Source: Flavobacteriaceae bacterium (GTDB lineage: Bacteria > Bacteroidota > Bacteroidia > Flavobacteriales > Flavobacteriaceae). Taken from it: a stretch of DNA of 5,228 nucleotides. Of this stretch, positions 1 through 5,228 are shown in pieces; position 1 is the stretch's first letter; the number at the start of each line of letters is the position of its first letter. The DNA lies in the NCBI GenBank assembly GCA_023262245.1, contig JALRDC010000064.1:1-5228 (forward strand). Direction: 5' to 3'. The notes below the pieces were generated by a model. The model was given only the letters and a program-made list of their open reading frames with translations, searched no databases and had not been told where the DNA came from. The translations under genes and the position numbers were made by a program.

Positions 1-2
1 AA

Positions 3-935
3 GATAGCTATGCCGGACGTGCCCTGAATTGGGATAATTCCATTCAATGGGCCACCCAAGATTATCCAGATCAGGCCTATGCCGAAGTGATGGATTCGAT
101 GTACCTTCCTCCTGAATACTGGTTTGATGGAGAAATGAAGCTGGATGTCACTAAACTAGTATATCGGTTTACGTGGTTCGATGCCGAAGCAGCTGCCCGG
201 GAATCGCAGCGTACAAGAAATCAATTTATAGATCGTGCCCCTTTCATTAAAAAAGAAGAAATACAAATTTATCCTGACACTACAGTGTGGATAAAAGATT
301 TTATTTATTCTTATAATGAACCTATGCACAACGATTATTTTTCACACCCAGCCTATCAGGACTATCCAGTCGTTGGAGTATCCTGGAAGCAAGCAGTGGC
401 GTTTTGTAATTGGAGGACTCATTATAAAAACAGTTACCAGAGATCCAAAAATAAACCATTGGTAAATAAGTTTAGATTACCTAGTGAAGCTGAATGGGAA
501 TACGCTGCTCGTGGAGGAATTCCATCTGGAATTTATCCTTGGGGAGGCCCATATTTGTTAAATGACCGCGGTTGCTTTTTGGCCAACTTTAAGCCACTAA
601 GGGGAGATTACGCAGTTGACCAGGCAGTTTACACCGTAGAGGCAAAGTCTTATCTGCCTAACGATTATAACCTTTTTAATATGGCTGGAAATGTTTCAGA
701 ATGGACCAGCTCATCTTATGATTCTAATGCATATGAATATGTAGCTTCTTTGAATCCTAACATGTCAATTTCATCTGAGAGTAGAAAAGTAGTTCGAGGA
801 GGATCATGGAAAGATGTTGCTTATTTTCTAAGGGTTAGCACTCGTGATTTTGAATATAGAGATACGGCTAGAAGCTTTATTGGTTTTAGAACAGTCCAAG
901 ACTATCTAGGAAACACAAGAGTAAAAATTAAATAA
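3..935 (+). CDS. gldK: GldK, T9SS/gliding ring lipoprotein (5' end missing)
   Basis: The frame is open from the left edge to the TAA at 933-935, giving 310 visible residues. The true start lies upstream; the GTG at 87 and ATG at 90 fall inside continuous homologous sequence and are not starts. GldK proteins are usually about 450-500 residues, so roughly the N-terminal third, including the lipoprotein signal, is outside the window. The visible part is a formylglycine-generating-enzyme-like (sulfatase-modifying factor) fold: PVVGVSW (366-386), FRLPSEAEWEYAARGG (471-518), NMAGNVSEW (678-704), VVRGGSW (789-809) and GFR (882-890). Between RGGSW and GFR, where true enzymes carry catalytic cysteines, there is no Cys, so this is a structural pseudoenzyme, as known for GldK. 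The stretch before the fold core, with YRFTWFDAEAA and the YPDTTVW...YNEP segment, is typical of GldK rather than generic FGE proteins. With GldN it forms the periplasmic ring under the outer membrane. It is followed directly by gldL. The first ~240 bases are richer in G+C than the rest. Confidence 0.95.
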   Translation, partial: DSYAGRALNWDNSIQWATQDYPDQAYAEVMDSMYLPPEYWFDGEMKLDVTKLVYRFTWFDAEAAARESQRTRNQFIDRAPFIKKEEIQIYPDTTVWIKDFIYSYNEPMHNDYFSHPAYQDYPVVGVSWKQAVAFCNWRTHYKNSYQRSKNKPLVNKFRLPSEAEWEYAARGGIPSGIYPWGGPYLLNDRGCFLANFKPLRGDYAVDQAVYTVEAKSYLPNDYNLFNMAGNVSEWTSSSYDSNAYEYVASLNPNMSISSESRKVVRGGSWKDVAYFLRVSTRDFEYRDTARSFIGFRTVQDYLGNTRVKIK

Positions 936-972
936 ATTCTTTATATTTAAGTTGAATTAAATAACTAAAACT
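936..972 (+). promoter_or_regulatory. gldK-gldL gap, A/T-rich translation leader
   Basis: This 37-base gap is almost entirely A/T. It has no purine-rich Shine-Dalgarno sequence before the gldL ATG. Bases -3 and -6 are both A, which fits the Kozak-like preference reported for Flavobacterium johnsoniae. It contains ATTTAAG at 945-951, also found in the next two gaps, and a weak all-A/T inverted repeat (945-950 with 957-962, 6-base loop) that is too weak to call a terminator. No TAnnTTTG promoter element is seen, so read-through from gldK is expected. Confidence 0.4.
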
Positions 973-1617
973 ATGGATGATAAATTATTACAAAAAAGAC
1001 TTAGAAGTAAAATCGCGATGCACATGCTATTCGGTTTAGGTGGAGCGGTTGTAATTATAGGTGCATTATTTAAAATTTTGCACTTGGAAATTGGCCCTAT
1101 CACTGGAGGATTAGTTTTAGGTCTAGGATTGGGAACTGAAGCTTTAATTTTTACAGTCGCAGCTTTAAATACTGGTGAAATTAAAGAGGAACATTCAGAT
1201 TTCGTTAAAAAAGTTAAAGGTGGAACAAAAGCACCAAGTGGAGGTGGAGGAGATTCACTTTCATCCAAAATTGATGAATTGATGAAAGAAGCTAAATTAG
1301 ATGTTTCACTTATGAATAACCTGACTAAAAGCATTAAAAATCTTGAAGCTTCTGCCCAGGCCTTAACACCAGCTGCATCAGCTGCCTCATCATCTCAAAA
1401 TTACGCAGACCAATTAACTCATGCCGCAGGACAGCTTGAACAACTTAACAACCTATATGCAGCTCAAGTATCTGCCGCTGGAGACCACACCCAATTCAAC
1501 ACTCAAGTGGCTCAAAATGCTGAACAGCTTCGATCTCAAATGGAAGCCCTGTCTGCTAACTTAGCTAATTTAAATAAAGTGTACGGTGGAATGTTAACTG
1601 CAATGAATAAACAATAA
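973..1617 (+). CDS. gldL: GldL, inner-membrane stator of the T9SS/gliding proton motor
   Basis: 214 residues, close to the ~215 usual for GldL. GldL forms a pentameric two-helix bundle around two GldM helices and conducts protons to drive the motor. Two membrane segments are visible: about residues 15-37, with GGAVVIIGALFKIL, and 43-65, with TEALIF. Lys34, His37 and Glu56 have the same spacing (3 and 22) as Lys27, His30 and Glu49 of F. johnsoniae GldL, which I recall as key motor residues. At the positions of Tyr13 and Glu59 this protein has Phe20 and Asn66. A Gly-rich linker (90-93) leads to a mostly helical cytoplasmic domain ending in the conserved NKVYGGMLTAM (201-211). The usual W-x-x-V-Y/F-P motif after the second helix is absent. 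The start at 973 is supported by the short charged N-terminus before the first helix. It is cotranscribed with gldM, 9 bases downstream. Confidence 0.95.
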   Translation: MDDKLLQKRLRSKIAMHMLFGLGGAVVIIGALFKILHLEIGPITGGLVLGLGLGTEALIFTVAALNTGEIKEEHSDFVKKVKGGTKAPSGGGGDSLSSKIDELMKEAKLDVSLMNNLTKSIKNLEASAQALTPAASAASSSQNYADQLTHAAGQLEQLNNLYAAQVSAAGDHTQFNTQVAQNAEQLRSQMEALSANLANLNKVYGGMLTAMNKQ

Positions 1618-1626
1618 AATTTAAGC
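1618..1626 (+). promoter_or_regulatory. gldL-gldM spacer with ATTTAAG
   Basis: The whole gap between the gldL stop and the gldM ATG is AATTTAAGC. It matches the gldM-gldN gap at 8 of 9 bases. It has A at -3 and no Shine-Dalgarno sequence. It probably serves as the translation initiation region of gldM, perhaps with coupling to gldL termination; that role is inferred. Confidence 0.4.
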
Positions 1627-3210
1627 ATGGCAGGAGCAAAAGAAACCCCCAGGCAGAAACTAATAAGTTTGATGTATTTGGTATTTATTACCATGCTTGC
1701 GTTGAATGTAAGTAAAGAGGTGCTCGATGGATTTGGTCAGATGTTCGTGAAACTCAAGAGTGCCAACCAACGAGTAGACAGTGGAAATCAAATTTATTAT
1801 CAAAAGATTTCTACTAATGCCAAAGAAAAAGAGGGAAAATGGATTGGACATGACCGCACAGCATCGGAGATTAAAAAAGTTTCTAACGAATTTTACGATA
1901 AAATAAGTGAAATTAAAAACCGTATCACCGAAAAGCAAAAAGAAAAAGATCCAGACCTAAAAGAATATTCTCAGATGGATAAAGGTGAAGCGCTTGATCT
2001 TGTTTTTTTTGATGCAAACGGAGTTTCTGAAGAAGGCAATGCTTTTGTAGATATGATTTATCAGTACAAGGGTACTGTTATTCAAGTTTTTGGGAGTCAA
2101 TATCCCCAATACATTGATCTTGTTGAGGAAAGATTCTTCACAGGTGATCAAAATAATAATATCAAGACAAAAGATGGAACAGATCAGTCATGGCTTCAAG
2201 CTAATTTTGAAGGGTTTCCTCTAATTTCATCCCTAGCAAAACTGACGATGATGCAGAATGATATTAGATTAACAGAAAGCGATGTTTTAGCAACTCTTCT
2301 TGGTCAGGAATTAGAAAGAGAATCTGGAGTTACAGAGTCTAATTATATTACTTTACTAAAAACAGAAAAAGGTGCGTACTATCAAGGTGAAATTTTTGAT
2401 GGAAGTGTAATCCTTGGAAGAAAAGGAGGTGCTCAAAATCCTAATTCGGTTAACTTAGAATTGGATGGAATTGCCTTAAATGAAACACAATATGAATTAA
2501 TCCCAGGAGGAGTTAAACTGAATGTTCAAACTGGAAACCCTGGTGATCACGAATTAAAAGGAAATCTTGTGTTTTTTAATGATGGGGTTGAATCCAAAAT
2601 CCCTGTTGACCAAACTTTTCCAGTGATTTCAAAACCAAATTCTGCAGTTATATCAGCAGACAAAATGAATGTTGTATATCGAGGTGTAGAGAACCCAATG
2701 ACAATTTCAATTCCGGGAATTCCTGATTCTAAGGTAAACGCTTCAGCACCTGGACTGCGAAAAGCAAGAGGTAGTAAATATGTTATGGTTCCAGGCCGAG
2801 GAAGTGAAGTTAATATTACAGCAAGTGGAGTTTTGCCAGACGGACAACGAATTGCTACTAATTCAAAATTTAGAATTAAAGATATACCAGCACCTCAAGG
2901 GACGGTAAGAAGAGAAACCGGTAACGTTACCATTCCAAAAGCTAGTCTTGAAATCGCATCTATTGGTGCTGTCCTTGAGGATTTTGATTTTGATATTACG
3001 TTAGAAACCGTGAGCTTCAATTTTAAGGCTCCTGGTCAAGCAACAATCTTAGTAAGAGGAAATAAATTAGATGCTAAAGCTAAAGATGCATTGAAGAGGG
3101 TAAGAGCTGGTTCTACTGTGCAAATTTTTGATATAAAAGTACGAAACCCTAAAAATCCAAATTATAAGTTCAAAAAAATATCACCCGTAATTTGTGAAAT
3201 TGTTAACTAG
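1627..3210 (+). CDS. gldM: GldM, periplasm-spanning rotor/shaft of the T9SS/gliding motor
   Basis: 527 residues; GldM proteins are about 510-530. The N-terminus MAGAKETPRQK followed by one membrane helix (about 12-30, LMYLVFITMLALN) is diagnostic. Arg9, which pairs with the GldL membrane glutamate in the motor structure, is present. The periplasmic part fits the four-domain arch known for GldM/PorM: a helical D1 (about 35-235, with FPLISSLAKLTMMQND at 197-212) and three beta-rich domains, D2 (about 240-328), D3 (about 331-418, starting near PVISKPNSAVISADKMNVVY) and D4 (about 421-527, with ASLEIASIGAVLEDFDFD at 439-456). Domain limits are my estimates. D4 is expected to contact the GldK/GldN ring, and the helix dimer sits inside the GldL pentamer. 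The start is fixed by the conserved N-terminus. A T8 run (2003-2010) encodes part of VFFD and keeps frame. Arginine codons are mixed (12 AGA/AGG, 8 CGN). Confidence 0.97.
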   Translation: MAGAKETPRQKLISLMYLVFITMLALNVSKEVLDGFGQMFVKLKSANQRVDSGNQIYYQKISTNAKEKEGKWIGHDRTASEIKKVSNEFYDKISEIKNRITEKQKEKDPDLKEYSQMDKGEALDLVFFDANGVSEEGNAFVDMIYQYKGTVIQVFGSQYPQYIDLVEERFFTGDQNNNIKTKDGTDQSWLQANFEGFPLISSLAKLTMMQNDIRLTESDVLATLLGQELERESGVTESNYITLLKTEKGAYYQGEIFDGSVILGRKGGAQNPNSVNLELDGIALNETQYELIPGGVKLNVQTGNPGDHELKGNLVFFNDGVESKIPVDQTFPVISKPNSAVISADKMNVVYRGVENPMTISIPGIPDSKVNASAPGLRKARGSKYVMVPGRGSEVNITASGVLPDGQRIATNSKFRIKDIPAPQGTVRRETGNVTIPKASLEIASIGAVLEDFDFDITLETVSFNFKAPGQATILVRGNKLDAKAKDALKRVRAGSTVQIFDIKVRNPKNPNYKFKKISPVICEIVN

Positions 3211-3219
3211 AATTTAAGT
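3211..3219 (+). promoter_or_regulatory. gldM-gldN spacer with ATTTAAG
   Basis: The gap is AATTTAAGT, the same length as the gldL-gldM gap and differing only in its last base. It has A at -3 and no Shine-Dalgarno sequence. The repeated spacer suggests a preferred initiation context for these tightly packed genes; that function is inferred. Confidence 0.4.
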
Positions 3220-4113
3220 ATGAAAACTCTCAAATTCCTTACTGTCACCTTAGTTTTTTTTACGTGTAACAAATCTTTTAGTCAGTCTAACCTCCTAAAT
3301 GCCAATATTCCTCAAGAAATTGGATTGTTAAATGATGCACAACTTTCAGCAAATGATGAGGAGCCTTTAGCTTACGGATTTGTAGATGACAGAGATGTTT
3401 TATGGTCTAAAACAGTATGGGAGTTAATTGACTTAAAAGAAAGAATAAATTTCCCATATTATTATCCTACAGATACAATGAATTTGGGAACTGATAGAAG
3501 ATCACTTTTTGATGTTTTACTAAGGGATATTAAAAAAGGAAAAATAAAAGAGATTTATTCAGATGGTTATTTTTTAAATAAAATTACCCAGGATGAGATT
3601 CTTGATAAGTTAGTCCTTATTGACACCTCAGATGCTGGATACACCCAAATGAATGAAAATGGTTATGTAGATCCAGAATTTATTACACCATATTCTATTA
3701 CATCAAATGAAATTGAGCAATATAGGATTAAGGGCACTTGGTATTTTAACAAAAGACTTGGTGAAATGAAGTACCGTTTATTAGCAATCTGTCCTTTAGC
3801 TTTTGATTTAAGATCAAGAATTAAATTAAATCAGGAAGAATTAGTAGAACTATTTTGGGTTTGGTTTCCGGATGCAAGAAATACTTTAAATAGAAGTAAA
3901 GTTTTTAATTCAAGAAATGCTTCTCAGCCAATTACTTTTGATGCAATGCTTAATGCGCGGAGGTTTAATTCATTGATCTATAAGGAAGAGAATATTTACG
4001 AAGACAGAACAGTTAAAGACTACATCTTTGAAGATGCCCTAAGACAATTGCTCGAATCCGAACGAATTAAAGGTACCATACGGGATTTTGAACAAGACAT
4101 GTGGAACAACTAA
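3220..4113 (+). CDS. gldN: GldN, periplasmic ring protein of the T9SS/gliding apparatus
   Basis: 297 residues, near the usual size for GldN/PorN. A Sec signal peptide is visible: Lys2 and Lys5, hydrophobic core LTVTLVFF (7-14), and a likely cleavage at SFS|Q after residue 21. Family motifs follow in order: DVLWSKTVWELIDLKERIN (59-77) with YYPTD (81-85), SLFDVLLRDIKKGKI (95-109), Y-x-IKGTWYFNKRLGEMKYRLL (168-188), LAFDLRSR (193-200), LFWVWFPDAR (211-220) and a helical C-terminus ending near FEQDMW. GldN binds GldK to build the ring that receives the GldM shaft, and it is needed for secretion in the species studied. It is the last gene of the gld unit; a terminator lies 16 bases after its stop. 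Base composition is the most A/T-rich in the window and arginine is mostly AGA/AGG (15 of 19). Cys16 lies in the signal region, but the FFTC context is a poor lipobox, so I call it soluble periplasmic. Confidence 0.96.
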   Translation: MKTLKFLTVTLVFFTCNKSFSQSNLLNANIPQEIGLLNDAQLSANDEEPLAYGFVDDRDVLWSKTVWELIDLKERINFPYYYPTDTMNLGTDRRSLFDVLLRDIKKGKIKEIYSDGYFLNKITQDEILDKLVLIDTSDAGYTQMNENGYVDPEFITPYSITSNEIEQYRIKGTWYFNKRLGEMKYRLLAICPLAFDLRSRIKLNQEELVELFWVWFPDARNTLNRSKVFNSRNASQPITFDAMLNARRFNSLIYKEENIYEDRTVKDYIFEDALRQLLESERIKGTIRDFEQDMWNN

Positions 4114-4129
4114 ATGTTCCCTAACGCCT

Positions 4130-4159
4130 AAACGCTGCTTTGAAGCAGCGTTTTTTTTT
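4130..4159 (+). terminator. Rho-independent terminator of the gld operon
   Basis: A perfect 10-bp stem, AAACGCTGCT (4130-4139) with AGCAGCGTTT (4144-4153), encloses the 4-base loop TTGA. It runs into a T9 tract at 4151-4159. It begins 16 bases after the gldN stop and is oriented to end transcription of the gld genes. On the other strand only three A residues flank the stem, and no convergent gene is present, so it works in one direction. Confidence 0.92.
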
Positions 4160-4170
4160 GACTACATTCG
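4139..4170 (+). promoter_or_regulatory. Possible Bacteroidota promoter for the oxidoreductase gene
   Basis: TTTG at 4139-4142 and TACATTCG at 4163-4170 are separated by 20 bases. This resembles the Bacteroidota primary sigma consensus of TTTG/TTG at -33 and TAnnTTTG at -7, with one mismatch (C for T) in the -7 element. Transcription would start at about 4174-4178, leaving a leader of about 10 bases before the ATG at 4186. The -33 element falls in the loop of the preceding terminator. This is pattern matching only. Confidence 0.35.
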
Positions 4171-4185
4171 TGAAAAAGTAAGTGT

Positions 4186-5214
4186 ATGCGCTGTTTAATC
4201 GTCGGAAGTGGATTGGCCGGGATCAGTTTGGCGGCGCATTTAAGCGCGCGGCAAGTGGACGTAGAGGTCATTGCCTCAGACCAACCTTCTGCCTCTGGTG
4301 TTTCAGCCGGAATTCTTAATCCGACCGTGTTAAAACGCTATACAGCAGCTTGGAACAACACCGCTTTTATGGACTATGCCCTTTTATTTTACCGCCAATT
4401 GGAAGTCCAACTAAAAGCCACTTTCATCGACCCCCTGCCCATCCATCGGATATTTTCCACTCCTTCTGAAGCCAATGAATGGACCGTGGCCACCGACCAT
4501 CCTTCATTGGCTCCTTATTTAGAGCCAAGCCTACAGCAAGCGGTTTTATTTCCCATACACGCCCCGATGGGTTATGGACAAGTCCTAAATGTTGGGCGGC
4601 TAAACATCAAAAGCTTGATAGACCACCATACCCAATTTTTGGGTAATAAACACCGAGTCGCTCACTTTGATTACGATCAACTCAACCTTTCTTTAGAACG
4701 TCCCGAATATCAAGGGGTGGGTTATGACCACCTTTTTTTCTGTGAGGGGGCGCAACTAAAAAATAATCCTTGGTTTGGCCAATTACCTTTAGTAGGAACC
4801 AAAGGGGAAATGCTTGTCATTCGATGCGCCGAACTCCCCCAAACGGCCATTTGGAAAGGCCCCGTGTTTATTGTACCACTTGGCGAAGGTATTTTTTGGG
4901 TAGGTGCCAGTTTTGACTGGGAAGAAAAAAACAACGTTCCCACCGACAACGGACGGTTTTTGCTTGAAAAAAAATTAAAACAAATGCTTAAAGTACCCTA
5001 TACCTTGGTCGATCACCTGGCGGGAGTACGTCCCACGGTTATCGACCGACGACCCTTGTTAGGCACTCACTCGACCCACAAACGACTGCATGTTTTTAAC
5101 GGGCTGGGTACCCGTGGGGGAATGATGGCCCCCTTGTTAGCCCAGTGGATGAGTCGGGCTGTATTGGACGGTGCTCCACTCCCCAACGAAGTATCGATTG
5201 ATAGATTTGCGTAG
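4186..5214 (+). CDS. FAD-dependent oxidoreductase, DAO (D-amino-acid oxidase/glycine oxidase) fold
   Basis: 342 residues, complete. The N-terminal FAD-binding beta-alpha-beta motif is CLIVGSGLAG (3-12, GxGxxG at 7-12). The segment GILNPTVLKRYTAAWN, near residues 42-57, resembles the start of flavobacterial DAO-fold proteins of unknown substrate. Later landmarks are a GTKGE strand, an IVPLGEG...WVGASFDW stretch, GVRPTVIDRRPLLG (280-293) and NGLGTRGGMMAP (305-316); the last two form the C-terminal FAD-contacting part of the fold. No signal peptide or membrane helix is seen, so it is probably cytoplasmic. The start is well fixed: an in-frame TGA lies at 4171-4173 with no other start codon between. 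From memory, a very similar protein is often encoded next to gldN in flavobacteria, but I know of no proven role in gliding or secretion. It lies beyond the gld terminator, so it is probably transcribed separately. Arginine codons are almost all CGN (16 of 17), unlike the gld genes. Substrate cannot be assigned. Confidence 0.88.
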   Translation: MRCLIVGSGLAGISLAAHLSARQVDVEVIASDQPSASGVSAGILNPTVLKRYTAAWNNTAFMDYALLFYRQLEVQLKATFIDPLPIHRIFSTPSEANEWTVATDHPSLAPYLEPSLQQAVLFPIHAPMGYGQVLNVGRLNIKSLIDHHTQFLGNKHRVAHFDYDQLNLSLERPEYQGVGYDHLFFCEGAQLKNNPWFGQLPLVGTKGEMLVIRCAELPQTAIWKGPVFIVPLGEGIFWVGASFDWEEKNNVPTDNGRFLLEKKLKQMLKVPYTLVDHLAGVRPTVIDRRPLLGTHSTHKRLHVFNGLGTRGGMMAPLLAQWMSRAVLDGAPLPNEVSIDRFA

Positions 5215-5228
5215 CTCCCCACGAGCGA

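Noticed and set aside
87..92. GTG/ATG as the start of the first gene
   Set aside because: The frame continues upstream without a stop to the window edge, and GldK needs a lipoprotein signal and a longer N-terminal region than this start would give.
366..890. The first gene as an active formylglycine-generating enzyme
   Set aside because: The fold is right, but the region between RGGSW and GFR has no cysteine, and the gene order with gldL-M-N identifies it as GldK.
945..962. Inverted repeat in the gldK-gldL gap as a terminator or operator
   Set aside because: Only six A/T pairs with a six-base loop and no T-tract. It is too weak to separate from chance.
957..1334. Minus-strand open frame of 125 codons opposite gldL
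   Set aside because: It lies almost entirely over gldL, whose product matches its family along its length. The reverse-strand product is low-complexity and resembles no family I know.
1660..2151. Two minus-strand open frames opposite the 5' part of gldM
   Set aside because: They are shadows of the gldM coding sequence. There is no plausible leader or recognisable product.
3256..3267. GldN as a lipoprotein with Cys16
   Set aside because: The residues before the Cys are F-F-T, not a normal lipobox, and a good signal peptidase I site (SFS|Q) follows. In the usual model GldK, not GldN, is the lipoprotein.
4722..4949. Minus-strand open frame of 75 codons inside the oxidoreductase
   Set aside because: It is an antisense shadow of a conserved part of the oxidoreductase, with no motif of its own.
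2003..4974. Homopolymer runs of eight (T8 at 2003-2010 and 3254-3261, A8 at 4967-4974) as phase-variation switches
   Set aside because: They encode ordinary Phe or Lys residues in conserved context within intact frames, and runs of this length are common in A/T-rich coding DNA.

Overview
This window is a stretch of Bacteroidota chromosome. It carries the core of the type IX secretion / gliding motility machinery in the canonical order gldK (3' part only), gldL, gldM, gldN, all on the + strand. A strong intrinsic terminator follows, and then a separate FAD-dependent oxidoreductase gene. The four Gld proteins are recognisable by family motifs. This gene set is restricted to Bacteroidota, and the lack of Shine-Dalgarno sequences before the starts agrees with that. 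The closest resemblance I can recall is to class Flavobacteriia and its relatives, but GldL is divergent enough that I would not name a family.

Layout: 3-935 is gldK, entering from the left edge. 936-972 is a 37-base gap. 973-1617 is gldL. A 9-base gap leads to gldM at 1627-3210. Another, nearly identical 9-base gap leads to gldN at 3220-4113. The gaps from gldK to gldN hold no terminator and no convincing promoter, so the four genes are probably one transcription unit that ends at the hairpin at 4130-4159. 4186-5214 is the oxidoreductase. A possible Bacteroidota-type promoter for it overlaps the terminator. The last 14 bases are uninformative. No gene-free stretch exceeds 300 bases.

How the genes work together, from established knowledge: GldL and GldM form the inner-membrane proton-driven motor. 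GldM spans the periplasm as a dimeric arch and contacts a ring of the lipoprotein GldK and the periplasmic protein GldN under the outer membrane. The motor powers protein export through the T9SS translocon and, in gliding species, movement of surface adhesins. The key motor residues (Lys and Glu in GldL, Arg9 in GldM) are present.

No undescribed system is visible; the locus is a known one. Worth a second look are: a GldL lacking two otherwise recognised protonatable residues and the usual post-membrane motif; a sharp change in arginine codon use and base composition between the gld genes and the oxidoreductase, possibly also inside gldK; a repeated ATTTAAG sequence in all three gaps between gld genes; and a predicted promoter whose -33 element sits in the terminator loop.
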